This document shows positions 11,001-23,100 of a DNA stretch of 64,000 bases, in pieces. The notes under the pieces are model-generated. The model saw only the letters and a program-made list of their open reading frames with translations, ran no database searches and had not been told where the DNA came from. The position numbers were made by a program, and so were the translations under genes. Origin of the DNA: Bemisia tabaci (lineage: Eukaryota; Arthropoda; Insecta; Hemiptera; Aleyrodidae). The stretch lies in NCBI RefSeq assembly GCF_918797505.1, contig NC_092801.1, positions 20,274,116 to 20,338,115 on the forward strand, read 5' to 3'. Positions within the stretch are counted from its first letter, which is position 1; each line of letters opens with the position of its first letter.

Positions 11001-14000
11001 TTTAGTTGTGAATTTTTCACAGAATATACTTTCAAACTAGTTTTTGTTGAGTTCATGAGTATCTCAATTTTTCCAAAAACTGCGGTCATGCGCCTTGTCC
11101 TCCAAGCCCCTCAATTGATAATTATTATCAATTTGGAGAAAATCCTGCAGAATATTCTTCTTCTATCAGGAATAAACTGTAAATCACGTCTCAAAATATG
11201 TTTTCACAATCAGGGAGTATACTTTCTTAGAATGAAAAGTGCGTTATTAAATATGAAAATAGGATTGAAGTAAAAGCTTTTGGAAATAGGTAGTATTATT
11301 GATTTAAGTGTTCTCATCACCTAGTTCATTAATTGGACCAAGGCCGGATTTACCTCCTTGCCTCCTATGGGCCGCATGTATTTTACCGCCCCCTTCTCAT
11401 TCGTTTTGAAACATCAATACAAACCATCAAGTGAACGACTGAACGTTCCAGTGGGACAGGGGTACATGAAACACGCTCACTCGTGTTTGACACATTTTTT
11501 GCGAAAGCCCTGTCAAAACTACTGGCTGAAGTTCACGGAACTATGCGCGAAAGTTAAGTTTCGTAAACTTATCTCTGCGTGGACAAGGCCTTCCATTCAT
11601 AAGAAATGAACGAAAAAATTATGAAAAGACAAACACAAATAAGGTTTAATTTTGACATCCGCCACCGCGCCGACCGCACTGTGTTCGGCGCAATGTGTGA
11701 AGTATTCCTACAGTCTTGTAGGCGTTATGCGTTTCACGCCGACTGCTGCTGACCGCACTGTGTGTTTGGCGCAATGCGTGAAGTATTCATGCAGTCTCGT
11801 AGGCGCTGATATGTGTTACATGCCGACCGCGCCGCCGCGCCGAGGGCTTTTCCTTTTCATCTTAAGTCCTCGTCATCATTGCACTCTGCGCCGCGCCTTT
11901 CCAGGCCAGATTGCATGTTTAATTACTCACTTAACTCGACTAACTAAAGGTGTTGTCTTTTGTATCACCGAAAGACGATAAAATTAGAAATTACTATACT
12001 CTCAGGAAATAAAAGATTTTGTCGCCTTTTCTCGTTTGTAATGTTTTTTCTGAATCCGATTTTTTTATATCAACATCTAAAAAAATTGTTCCATTTAAAA
12101 TATAAAGTATGACAGAAAGTCTGCGACATTGCAAACCAAGTTATGTGATTGTCGGCTTATACCATCGATATGCTTTTTTGCAGTAGCCTTTAATATAAAT
12201 AACTTAATGTTTTTTCCTCTCTTCATATATACTTAAATATTTCATGATATTTCTTTGAGCACTCGGAAGCAGTGATCTTTACAAGAGAGAATTCGCAGGT
12301 GTCTGAAATTTAATAAATTTCGTGTTTAAGTGGGAATTACTGAAAGAACTGAACACGAGGATACCCTTGGTTCAAGAATTGAACAAATATTGGAGAAGAT
12401 ATGACAAAATTATCTAATCTGCTAAAATACGTGTCTTTAGATGGGTAATGCCGCCAGATGACGTCACCAGGCGGTGCATTTTCTCACTTTTAAAAATATT
12501 TGTATACTATTTCCCATATCAGAAAAAAAATATAAAAAAAACTGTGAAATCAGCTCTTTAGGCACTTTCAGATGAAATGATAAAAAATTTGCATGCAAAT
12601 TCTCCACTGTGAGTAAAAGAGGAAATAAGAATCGCAAAACTCTTACATATTTCAGGGTATATACAGAGTCTCAGGGGTGAAGTCAAAAGTGGAAAAACTA
12701 TGTCAAGAATTCGAAACTTACGGATGCTCGGTTAATCTCAGCGATGTACATCCGAATGTGATAGCGAACGTTCTCAAATTATACTTGCGGCAGCTTCCTC
12801 AGCCTCTCTTTACATTTCAACTCTATCCTGAACTTATCAAGTGAGTTTGTTTATATTTAAAACTCGTTGCTGATTGTTTTTGGCTTTTGTTTCGTTATTA
12901 CCGTTTTTGTTTTAATGCACCTGATGATGGCTAACACAGCTGAAATGGTCATTGAGAGTAGTGTGACAACTGGTAAAAATAATTGAGTGAAATGGAGAGC
13001 AAAAGGTATGTGATCAAGTATTTTTATGCAGGGTTGCCACAGAATTTAGAAAATGAATTTCCCTGACAATGGAAGGTGTGACGGATGGTAAAGAAGGCAT
13101 AATTGAAAGTAATTTTCAGGCAAAATTTGTTGTTTGAAACCTCAAACCCACTCTAGAAATCAAATGAAGGTGATTTTAAAAATTTCCCCGGACATTTTCG
13201 TCATTTTCCCTGACATTTCCCGGTTCTCCCTGACTTTGTAAAATTACCTGACATTTCCTGGTTTTCCCTGAGTGGGGCAACCCTCTTTACATTGACACAG
13301 GATACTTTTTTATACTTCTTTAACAATTTTACTGGTAATGACAATACTTCATGCAAAAACCAAACAAAAAAATAGAGGGAATTGCAATGATACTGACAAA
13401 GAATCAGCGTTGTTTGAGTGGAAGATGGCAAACTAAAATAAGATTGATAAAACTCGGAAAATCTATAAACCTTGAACTCATCCTTTCTCCTCAAAGATCA
13501 CATCAGCTAGAATGAATTATTTTAATCCTTCAATTTTCAAACAAGCATTACATTCCAAAATATTGCACATCTTTGCATTTACTGCACCTTAAGTTTTGCT
13601 CTATGTTCAGTATGGAAAGTATGGACTCTAAAGTTCTAGGGTTGTGAATTGAATATGACTTGAAAATTTTTCCTTGTTTGCTCAAAAGCTCCGCACGTTA
13701 AAACTGTTCCCATCTCTTCTTCATACAGTTAGTGGACTTCCTCCTAAACTTAAACAAGGCTTTAAAAAGAGACACATCCAATCTTCATACAGGAACCGTT
13801 CATAAAAAACGTAAGGCTAAATTTATTACTCCTTAAATACCTCCTCCATCCCACCCCCTTCAAAACACTCTTGGTACGTAGGTCTTCATCCTTTAACATG
13901 TAAAGACAAAATGGCGTAACACTCTCCTCAACTCCCCTCTCCCTAGAGTATTACATTGAATAACAGCCACATCCTACGAAGATAATTCGACTAAAGATAT

Positions 14001-14433
14001 TTTGACACAAGTAAAAAGAAACTCTCCTTCAATACTATTAATTGGTTAGGACTTGTATCAAGAAATAACCATAAATATATTTTCCCAATTTTCCAGGCTG
14101 GCGAAAAACTGGCCTTGCACTCCAACCAAAGATCAAAGCAAACATTGTATAGAAGAATTGCGATCTCTTCTCAACAAGTTACCAAAGTGCCATTATGCGA
14201 CCGTGAGGTTCATCATGCAACATTTGAAACGGGTAGCAGACCAGAATGAAGTCAACAATATGTCTCCTGGAAACTTGGGGATAGTGTTTGGCCCAACGGT
14301 CCTTCGACTCAAAGATACAAGATCGTGTCTAAACTCTCTTCTAGACACAGTCCATCAGTCGAGAATTGTGGAGCTTGTCATCACACACGCCTCAGTCTTA
14401 TTCACGAACTTGCGGAAAGCCAGTAATTCATAG
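5013..14433 (+). CDS. RhoGAP protein of the ARHGAP29/45/GMIP type, lacking F-BAR and C1 exons
   Basis: Seven exons join in phase: 5013-5166, 6856-7002, 7867-7939, 9683-9752, 10621-10779, 12656-12840 and 14097-14433, all with GT-AG introns. They encode 374 residues. The start has a good context (GCCATGG) and an acceptor just upstream. Residues 1 to about 145 form a helical N-terminal region like that preceding the F-BAR of HMHA1/ARHGAP29. Residues about 175-365 are the RhoGAP domain: the arginine finger is in GIYRVSG (about R205), followed by VEKLCQEFE and LKLYLRQLPQPL, and the conserved Asn is in GNLGIVFGP (about N322). The protein should stimulate GTP hydrolysis by Rho-family GTPases in the cytosol or at the cortex. 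Relatives carry F-BAR and C1 modules before the GAP; here intron 4 (9753-10620) shows no such exons and the flanking phases match directly. Alternative isoforms cannot be excluded. Confidence 0.87.
5223..5770. mobile_element. Nested MITEs in RhoGAP intron 1
   Basis: An outer inverted repeat (about 5223-5282 and 5703-5770, containing CTATGTTTCATAAACTA and its complement) encloses a second element. The inner ends are CACTAAAAAAAAAATCTCGG and the complement of CGCCGAGGATTTTTTTCAGTG. The interior is packed with variants of the palindromic motif GGTAAAATTACC, about ten in all. There is no coding capacity. Confidence 0.65.
5857..6088. mobile_element. Transib-like MITE with 5-bp target duplication
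   Basis: The 232-bp element has terminal inverted repeats CACAGTGGATCGAGTC...GACTCGATCCACTGTG. The flanking 5 bases are identical: GGGCG at 5852-5856 and at 6089-6093. Transib transposons, relatives of RAG1, are known for CACWRTG-type ends and GC-rich 5-bp target duplications, so the assignment rests on both. Further copies lie at 26575-26807, 27711-27951 and, degenerate, 47175-47321. Confidence 0.8.
6149..6630. repeat. Long polypurine tract inside a MITE-like inverted repeat
   Basis: From about 6220 to 6540 the + strand is almost purely A and G (GAA/GAG/AAG mixtures). The open frames on either strand there encode only Glu/Lys/Arg or Ser/Phe/Leu runs and are not genes. The tract is flanked by GGATTACATTTTCCAAATAGG (about 6150) and the inverted match TTCCTAACTGCAAAATGAAGTCC (about 6602-6624), the ends of a small element also present at 26848-26986. 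It lies within RhoGAP intron 1. Confidence 0.6.
7106..7246 (-). repeat. Inverted partial copy of the 2.3-3.4 kb tandem unit
   Basis: Reverse-complement match to the part of the unit spanning CATCAAGCACGAATAG and the CTTTCCCTTGCTCTA block. It lies in RhoGAP intron 2. Immediately before it (about 7060-7085) is one end of the GGCTTGGAGGACAAGGCGC MITE family. Confidence 0.75.
8183..8632. mobile_element. 450-bp palindromic fold-back element, family B
   Basis: The ends CTTAAGGTGATTCGT and ACGAATCACCTTAAG are perfect inverted complements, and the pairing continues inward to a short loop at about 8400-8412 flanked by CCTCGCATTCGAT and its complement. Arms are about 215 bp with a few mismatches. No coding capacity. 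It lies in RhoGAP intron 3. Confidence 0.8.
8748..8936. mobile_element. 189-bp MITE with CACTGAAAAA ends
   Basis: Terminal inverted repeats pair CACTGAAAAAAAAAAAACAA plus CTTAGCG on the left with CGCTAAGTTGTTTCTTCCGTG on the right. An inner pair (GCGCCAACTAAAG and CTTTAGTTGGCGC) is also inverted. The end type resembles the inner element at 5283-5700. Noncoding. Confidence 0.7.
10858..11112. mobile_element. About 250-bp MITE, family C (GGCTTGGAGGACAAGGCGC ends)
   Basis: Left end GGCTTGGAGGACAACGCGC and right end GCGCCTTGTCCTCCAAGCC are inverted. The interior matches the copies at 26163-26397 and 28978-29228. Noncoding; lies in RhoGAP intron 5. The open frame across it is a by-product. Confidence 0.75.
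11650..11900 (+). repeat. GC-rich interspersed repeat with an internal duplication
   Basis: The block containing ACCGCACTGTGTTCGGCGCA, GTGAAGTATTC and AGTCTTGTAGGCG is repeated head to tail (about 11665-11735 and 11746-11815), then followed by CCGCGCCGCCGCGCCG. The composition stands out against the AT-rich intron. It looks like an interspersed repeat; no gene is supported. Confidence 0.5.
13140..13275. repeat. CCCTGACATTTCCCGG-type dispersed repeat
   Basis: The motif TTTTCCCTGACATTTCCCGG and close variants recur here; the same block, including the lead-in AAATGAAGGTGAT, occurs at about 240-335. Shorter hits occur near 7735-7755. A dispersed repeat fragment within RhoGAP intron 6. Confidence 0.6.
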
Positions 14434-14440
14434 GGTTGAA

Positions 14441-14446
14441 AATAAA
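14441..14446 (+). terminator. Polyadenylation signal of the RhoGAP gene
   Basis: AATAAA eight bases after the RhoGAP stop codon. Further A-rich AATAAA-like strings follow at about 14551-14570, so the cleavage site is uncertain. Confidence 0.5.
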
Positions 14447-14570
14447 TTAAAGCTAAACTAAAAGGACGATTCAAGTGTCTTTTACGATGTAAATACTGTA
14501 AAAATGAGGGAAATAATTTAGTCTTTCTAAAGTTTAGCTGAAACGAATTTTAATAAAAAAAATAAAACAA

Positions 14571-15510
14571 ATCGTACAGTTTTTCCATCAAAGACACAAC
14601 ATATATAACGTCAAAAGTGGCTTGATCAGGACCCCCATTCTGTATCTTGAATAATTAACCACCCCAGAAAAAAGACGTTTGGACGTTTATTGATGATCTC
14701 AAAATTCACCGAGTAGGTGAAAGGCGTACGATTGTGCAATTTTTTGTTTCGTTCTTAGTTCACCCAAGTTTGATGTTGTCAGACCTTGAAAAAATCATGT
14801 AAGGTTTTAAAACCTCAATAGTAATTACGTTCATTCCTCTCTGCTAGGTGCAATGCAGTTGTGCTGGTAAAATATAATGGTAGGGTATGTTGATCAAGTA
14901 TCAAGAGGTTAAAAACTAGAAAAATTTGGTTTTATTTAATTAACATTTAACAAATGAAACATTTACAAAAATGCATAGAGGAAGTCGAAATACTTTACTG
15001 CAAATCAGGAAAAAATATAAATTCAAAGGTGCTGATATAATTGGAAAAAGATACGATCTGAACTTCATTTTTATTCTGATGAACCAGGAAAAAAAGACTT
15101 TCTTAAATACGTGTTTCGATTATTGAAGTGTATGATACACAAATTCACGTGCCTAAACTATACATTACAAAAATAAAAATTAGAAGACTTAAAAAAGAAA
15201 ATGCATGATGGAACATTATATTCCATTACAATGAGAAATTACTTTTACGAGGTTATTACAAAATATCACAGCAAAATCTCGAAAATAACAGTGAAGTGTG
15301 ATTTAACACTTCAGTCACGACCATGGGGCCTGAAGAAATTATTTAGGGGCTGATTGATAGGAGTCAACTTTAAAATAAATAATTGTTTTACATAATACAA
15401 TGAGGTGCTATTTTGTACTCTGAGCTAATTGAAAACTAAAGCTTCTAACTTATTCTTTGAAACAATTAAGAATGTGAAGGTACATGGGCAAGGGCATTCA
15501 GTGCTGAGAA
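14571..15510. other. Intergenic, no gene recognised
   Basis: AT-rich DNA between the convergent RhoGAP and ALG5 genes. No protein-like frame and no RNA gene were seen. Confidence 0.4.
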
Positions 15511-15516
15511 TACAAA

Positions 15517-15870
15517 ATCGATGGATTGGTGCCAGGTATCAAAATCAAGCTATTGGTTTGGTATGGACAAAAGCAGAGGATGGAAGATGGTTGGTTTCCA
15601 AATGAGTGTTCGATTGTGTTCTTCTTTACAAAATTGATGGATTGGTGCCAGGTATCAAAATCAAGCTATTGATTTGGTATGGACAAAAGCAGAGGATGGA
15701 AGATGGTTGGTTTCCAAATGAGTGTTCGATTGTGTTCTTCTCAGAAGGAGGCGGCATGGACGTCTAGTAAAAGACTGGTGGCAGGGCGTTGCCGAAGAGA
15801 TCAGGAGGTGTCATTTGCCTGATCATCTATGGGAGGATCGGGCGATTGAGAGTTGTATAGTGCTCTAGTG
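15517..15870 (+). mobile_element. LINE 3'-end fragment preceded by a 113-bp direct duplication
   Basis: A block of about 113 bp (TCGATGGATTGGTGCCAGGT ... GTGTTCGATTGTGTTC) is repeated at about 15517-15629 and 15630-15742. The following 125 bp match the C-terminal tail of an RTE-like LINE ORF: its translation contains DWWQGVAEEI and LPDHLWEDR, closely parallel to the better preserved fragment at 20150-20400 on the other strand. Both are dead 3' fragments. Confidence 0.65.
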
Positions 15871-17164
15871 CGCTGAGATAATGTTTAAATATACACATAC
15901 CAGGGTGTCTATGTCTACTAACACTGACTTGCAAAAAGTCAGTACTTCTACAGCACTTTACAAGTGCATTCTCAAAAAATTCAGGATCTCCTTGACAGAA
16001 AAATCCAGAGATTTTTCAATAACTTTATGTGACAAAATTTCGAAATTTACTCGCGAATCCTGACAAAAATGATGTAGTCAGGCTCATAGGTAGCCTGCAG
16101 ATATACTAGCTACATAATCCCGATCCAGAGGAAAATAATGTACTACGAATCAATGCCCAAGGGACTGTATACTTTCAACGCTATCTTAAAAAACAAGCAT
16201 GGTATGAAACGAAAATTACAGACCTTCTTGCACAATGTTCGAATTTTCAAGTGTTTCCGAATAAATGAATGTGTTTTATTCCTCAGGCTGTCTTACTTCT
16301 CCCGCTGTGCGTCAAGCCTTTGACGCGGTCTAAATTGTATCACATGTGTTTTAAAAGGAGGGTGTCGAAACCTAAGAGCAGTGTGATTGCATCGACATTG
16401 ATAATTATCAGTGGGCATAGTGACATATGCCCTCTAAAAGGTGATCACTCACTGTCTTCTGCTATTGGATGTATATCCATAATATAGCAATTGGAAGTAT
16501 TGAGAGAAGAAGGCAGCTGCACATAAACCTTATCATCTAAGCTCAGCTTACTGATACGATAGTAAGGCTGACATGACAGCAAACACTTATGAATTATATT
16601 ATTTATGATCATTTGGAAACGCTGACCAATGCTGCTAAAGTACAATTACTCATTGCGATGCCTGCTTTCGCTGAATTTTCTTAGCTACTTGCAAACATTC
16701 CTAAATTTTTCATGTTTTCTTTAGGATTCTTCGACTTCACTATTTTTTCCCTTTTGGTAACCTTCAAATTGAAGGGGGGGAAATCTGCCATCAGCGCTAA
16801 ACAATCTTAGCACAAGATGATATTTTGCTGATTATGATACAGTCAATGGGACTTCGTGATTTATAAGACAAATTTAACAAAACATAAAACATGCATCAGA
16901 ATGTCGTTCTAATATCACTTAAGGCCTTTGCCAATCTCCAAATAGAGGGCAACAAAGAGAAATTGTAAGAGAAAAATTGAGAAAAATCGTAAGAAAAAAA
17001 AATTAAGGGAGATCTTACGAAAAATAGTCGAGGGGGAATCGGTAAATCCACAAAAGCACCAAAGTTTGGGGGTAGAACTGAATAATCCAAGATAATCATT
17101 CTTTGGATTTTCATTAAAATCCTCAGCAGTTCCTACTGGTGGAGAAAGCAATCTTTTTGAGACT
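15871..17164. other. Intergenic and ALG5 3' UTR; no other gene recognised
   Basis: AT-rich sequence with no protein-like frame. The part next to 17164 is presumably the ALG5 3' UTR. No clear polyadenylation signal could be assigned. Confidence 0.35.
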
Positions 17165-20100
17165 CTAGCTAGTTGCTTGCTCTCCGTACAGTTTTGAATA
17201 ATCTGAAAGAAAGAAAAGAAAAAAGAAATTTCATTCCTGAAAGACTACTTCCAAGAGACTTTGAAAGACTACTTTTACTATTCAACTACTAAACACACTG
17301 AACCTGAGAGAAACAATTTCAACCAGAGATCTATAAAAATTGTTGAGATCTTTTTCACTGTTCAGCAACTTAATAATAAAAATCTTGAGAAGATCTGACA
17401 GTGTTCCACCATTTTTTCCTGCTTTCATGGGAGTTCTTCCATTTTATGCGACCAAGTCAGAATGCCAGGCTGGTCGCATGGCGGGAAGTTACTGCATCAC
17501 TGGTGGGATTCACAAGAGATTTCATGATGGAAAACCATTGTAAACCCAATTTTTTATGATTGTTAGAGCTGAAGTACTACTAGACAAGGTACGAATTTAT
17601 GCATTCTGATTTATGCTTTCTGATAGATTTTCTCTTCAATACTCACATGGAACACGCTCTGCGCAACAAAAATAACTGATGACGACCAAACAAAGCTGAT
17701 GACAGTTTTATTTAGCATTGGTTAGAAGAGAAGAGTCTACTTGAATCAAATCGTGCATTGCAACAATTTGGGAGGCTTCTTGATCTGGCAATGTTCCTCC
17801 CTGGCCCTGTGTGGTCCGAAGTGTAAACAATGTGCAATAGCTGAGCCAAAGCACCAAGATGTAAGTTGGTACATTTTCATACCACAGAGACTGTTACAGT
17901 TACGTTTAGTGTGCAATTCAACTTGAATAGAGGATTGTTTTTTCTATGAACAGGAAATTTGAATCTAAGCATTGACAAACATTGATATCTTGGTTAGAAG
18001 TTACTTTGAGTAATATTCGTTGTACAAATAAGGTTCTACATGAAATTGTGATAAGTATAGATGTATCATAATGCTTGAGTTTGCACCTTGTCTAGTGGTA
18101 CATTTTGGAAAGTGAGCCATCTATGTTATGCACTGTTGTGTGCATTGTTGTTTTTCAATGGAGCACTAGAGTTTAATTTCAATGACCCTTACATATTTAA
18201 CTTCATTCAAATACTGAAATTGCTTGCACAAAAAATTTTGCTCTAAATTATCCGATTCTCGGGAAGAGAAACATGACAATGAAATAGACAGAGGAACTCA
18301 CCTGGGTTTTTAGTGAGTTTCCATGCTCCAACCTTGTACCGCAACCAGATTAGGACAAGGTCTCTACCCATCTGGATCCAGCTTAGAACGGGAACAATTT
18401 TAGACCCTGTAAAATACAAATAATAAAACTGTCAAAAAGTGACGTTTGATCATGAACATCTCAGGAATCTTATTTCGGTTTCTTTCCACATCGATAGCCA
18501 CTTTTCCAGGAACCGTGGTGCTAATCAAACACGATGATTGATATTACAAGTAAAAGACAACTTCCAATTTTCCCCCTCATTTTTTTCTTCCCACTATCTT
18601 TATTCTGTAACTTCTTTAAGCAAAGAACATGGTATGTAACCATGCACTGAGTATGTTCATATTAAAATTATCCTCAGCTATCATTTTCAAAGAGCGGTTG
18701 AGATAAAAATAAAAATCTAAATTCAGCAAAAACACTTTAATTAAGAAAGCTGTACTTTCTAAAAAAGAAGCTCAGCACTGACTAGGGCTCAAGACCTTGA
18801 GCCAGCGCCAAAAAACTTCTTAGACCAGGCATTTTATGCACCCTTGTATATTCAATGACCTCAAATCACAGTTCCTGGGAAGTCAGAATTACCATTTACT
18901 AATTCCCACTACAGACCATTAAAGCTATCACACTTCAAAATTAAATAACAAAAAAACTGACTCACCAGGAATTTCAGTCCACGTCACCGCAACTTCACCC
19001 ACTGGAATATTGAAGCAGTCAGCAATGTACAGCAGCTCAACATCAAACGCCCTAAGAAAATAAAATTAAAGACTTGAGATTCATGATTCGAACACTTATC
19101 ACTCTAAAAAGTTTATAACTAACAGATGGGAGCAGTCAGTATGATTACCCTTCTTTTTATTTTTTTTATCATTCCTGAGGGGAATTAGAAAATGAAAAGG
19201 TGCAATCCAGGGGTAGAGAAAGTTTGAGGCATTTTTCCAAATTCAATCAACCTTCCCCATTTTTAACCAAAATTCATGGTCACTTTCACCTGAGGATAGA
19301 AAAAGAGGAAAAACCTATCACCCCAAGAGTTGGAATTTTTCATCACTAAAATGTCACATCGACGGTGTAAGTCCGCAGCCACGTATTTTTGTTTGCGAGG
19401 TTGTAGACTCCCTATCACAATTTATTTTTTAAGTGGAAAAGTACGCAAGGGCTATTCTTGAAAACTGCCATGATTTTTCTTCTCTGTACGAAGAATACTT
19501 TGTGAAAACTTCAAGGAACAATGTTGATTTGTTCTTCTTTGGAGAAATAAAATCTGAACGGAGACTTTCAAACACTGCAAACGAGACACGAGGTTGCAGG
19601 AATCTTTTTAAGGCTTGCAACCAGCATGCAACTAGGATGCTTACTTGGTAAGGCAATTTTTTCACCCTTGTTGCAAGCAAACAACAGTACTGTCGTTTGC
19701 TTGCACTATGGAATACTTAATCTATCTTTAAAAGGCACAATGCTACACAATCATTTGACTAAAATTATTTTCAAACACTTTACTTTGAAACCTGCCACTT
19801 TAGAAACTATTTCCTCCTTGAAATTTTGGAGAGAAAACAAGTGCGAAGTGCTTTAATTCATACCATGCCAGGAGGCCTATTGGTACCTGTAACATAAAGG
19901 TGTAGTTCCAACCTTTCTTAAGATTTAATAAATTGGGAGCATATCATTTTTTTCTTGCAATTCAAAAGGGAATCAGTGAAAGAAATAACACTTGCTTCTT
20001 CTTATTTTTTAGACCCTTGGAAGAGATTTCAGTTGATTATCTTTATTTGTAGTTTGGCAACAGCCAAAATTTACTAAATACGGGAACGAAACTTGCTCGC

Positions 20101-23100
20101 TACGATTTTCCAAGCCATGACCAATTGAAAAAAAGTTAAAAATCATATAGATATATATATATATATATATTAAGTCGCTTTACAACGCACTCTGGCGTTC
20201 TACGACACCCAAACGCCACATATGCCTGTCTTCCCAGAGGTTCTCGGGCAACTGACACCGCAACATCTCTTCGTCAACGCCCTGCCGCCAACCCTTCACA
20301 GGACGTCCCCGTCGCCTCTTCCCAGGTGGTACCCAATCCAAAACTTGTTTGGGCAACCTCTCCTCCGACATTCTTTGCACATGTCCATACCAGCATAACT
20401 GCCTGGTTTAAAAAGTTAAAAATCCTTCCAATGAAAAAACTTACGTATGAATAGGGATGCAATGATGCATCCTCATTGCTAAGCCAGAATTATAAACGGG
20501 AGGAGCATTGCCATCTTCAAACTTGAACTCTTCATGAAAGTACATCCTTTATTCAACAGGCTTATTTCCCTTTCTTTTACAGGCTTATTTCTTCGGTTTT
20601 GGCAAATTCTATCACAATTCACCATCATTGACCATGGTTGGACAGGTCTTCCTTACAGCCCATCCGTAATTGAATTGGTTTCTATTAGATGGGTGTAAGT
20701 CTAAGAAATCATGAGCCCTGGCTTTTATTGATTACGCAGACTGCTACGACTCCGTACTTTTTGAACTTACGTCGTTCTGACAGAAACCAATTGAATTGAA
20801 GTATTTTGTATGGGAGAGCATTGCCACCTCACAACTTTTCCTTAGCATAGAAATTATGTGCCGTACTGAGAGTGATGACGGATTGATTGACAAAAAACCT
20901 CCCCTAGAAAGCTTGTTCCTCCATGTGAAGGGTCACAAAATAATCTAGAAAATGTTTTATTTACCATCTTTCAACATGTAGGTTGCTGAAACAGATTTTA
21001 GCAGTTTCTCTGGTCAGTAATTTGAAGCCACATTGTGTGTCTCTGATTTTCTGTGTTGCCAACAACCAGACAGCCAGGTGAAACCCATGCATAAGCAGAG
21101 TTCGGAAGAAGGTGCGGCTGGCAACAGCCTCCTCTTCGAGGTGCGCTCGGGAACCACAAACAATTGCATGCTTTTTGGCGATAGTTGCTTGATCTTTGAT
21201 AATGTCAGCTGAAAAAGAAATTTATAGGAAAATGTTGATGAATATAAAGTAACGTTGGAGACAATATTGGGCTCTCAATTCAAAGTATTTCAAAATGTAT
21301 TTCAGCAGAAGTGAATGGATAAAGCTTCCATCTGTACTTGATACTTAAAAATGAAGGATAATCAACCATAGCCAATGGAGATGTTGAATGTGTGAGGAAT
21401 TTGCGGTTTGACTATTAATTTGATTCTAATGTGGAAGTTCTTGAGAAACGCAATGGTGCCACTGGTTTTCTCTTAAATCAACTCCCAAGCTCAAAAAAAG
21501 CTCTCAAGTTGCGGCCAAAATGGAGGGTATATCCCACCCTACCCTGAGAGTGCACGTCTGCATCAAGACAAACTCTCCATGCACAGATAGGGAGCAAATA
21601 CATTGACAGGGCTGCCACTTTATTTGGGGACTCCAAAACTGAAAACACGGCAACTCTGCTAATGTATTTGCTCCCTATCTTTGCACGGAGAGTTGGTTTT
21701 GATGTAGAGGTGGACTCTCAGGGTAGGGTGGGATATCTCCTCCATTTTGGCCTCAACTTGAGAGCTTTTTTTGAGCTTGGGAGTTGATTTCAGAAAAAAC
21801 CAGTGGTACCATCGTGTTTCTCAAGAACTTTTACATATGAATGGACAGTCAAATCGCAAATTCCTCACACATGCAACATCTTCATTCTTTCGTTTAAGTC
21901 TCTGGACCCTAAAGTTTTGAAATCCATCAATAGTTTGAAAACTCTATTTCGTTTAAAAAAGTGCATACTTCGGGATTCTTCTGGAATGGTCCTCCGTAAA
22001 AGATATTCAAAGCACTGCTTTAATTTATCTTCATTACAGTCAATATTTTTTCTCAGTGTAAGAGAAATTAAAAAAACACTTCAAAACATGTACCTTTACA
22101 TAACAGAGACAGATACTGTTCCAATTTTTCAAGTTCAGCAAATTTTGTTGCACCATCAGCATCAGCAAACAATAGGATAGCCCCTCTGGCGCTCAGCATA
22201 CCCTAAAAAGGAAATAAAATCAAAATTTGAAAAATACTGTAAGGCAAGCAAGAGATTCCAATGGCTGTCTGTAAACGACTGTGTCGAGAATTGAGAAAAC
22301 CCAAAGCTGGAAAATAGACTCTTCCATGGCCATGGTCAGTACGTTTGCACTGGAGTAAAATAAAGGCAAAATCAGGTTTCATCAAAATAGGCTCTCAGAC
22401 ATTTCATCGAGAACATGAATGGTCAAAAAATTAAAGGAGAATCAATAGCTGAAAAAAAGAATTTTGCATGTGATTAAAATCGAGTGGAGTAAATCCTTCT
22501 ATACTGCTGCTCTTTTGTTCGTCCTAAATGACCAACTTTGCAGTCTTTGAAATAAATTTTGTAACAATAAACACAATATCTAATTTCAAATTTTTGAGTT
22601 CAATTTTTTGTTGTGTTTTGTTATTTTTTGTTGTTGACGATGCATGACCTAAAAGTCTGCCATTTATATTTAAATGGCAACCGAAAAGAGGACAAATCAT
22701 AAATGTTAGAATTTTTTGAAATTTAAAAAAAATCTAGAACTCCTATCCATCAAAAGAAATACTCAAATATGTGCTTATTTTCTTGACTACACATGTCAAA
22801 TAATGAAGTGTTACATTCAGAAGATTTCAACTCTTTTCACAAAATGGTTACCCTAGCAGATTGCTCTCCTACTCTTCATTGTTACTACATGCTGTGATAC
22901 TCATGTCATCCTTAAACCAATGAACATGCACATTACACTTCTGTACTTGTTCAGTACTTATAATCCTACTTACAAAGAAATTTTGGTCTTTTTTCCAACC
23001 TTTTCAGACTGAAGACAACATAATAAAAATCATTCGTCACAACACATTTCTACGTTACCTTTAACAGACCCATTCATACCTTTGGTTTCCCCTACAACAG

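Noticed and set aside
18302..18302. Ending ALG5 by read-through after NPGEFL at the 18302 donor
   Set aside because: The extension has no family-like sequence, while CAG|GTGAGT is a strong donor and a phase-matched short exon with a good acceptor exists at 17202.
20147..20170. AT microsatellite as an independent feature
   Set aside because: It is better explained as the 3' tail of the adjoining LINE fragment.
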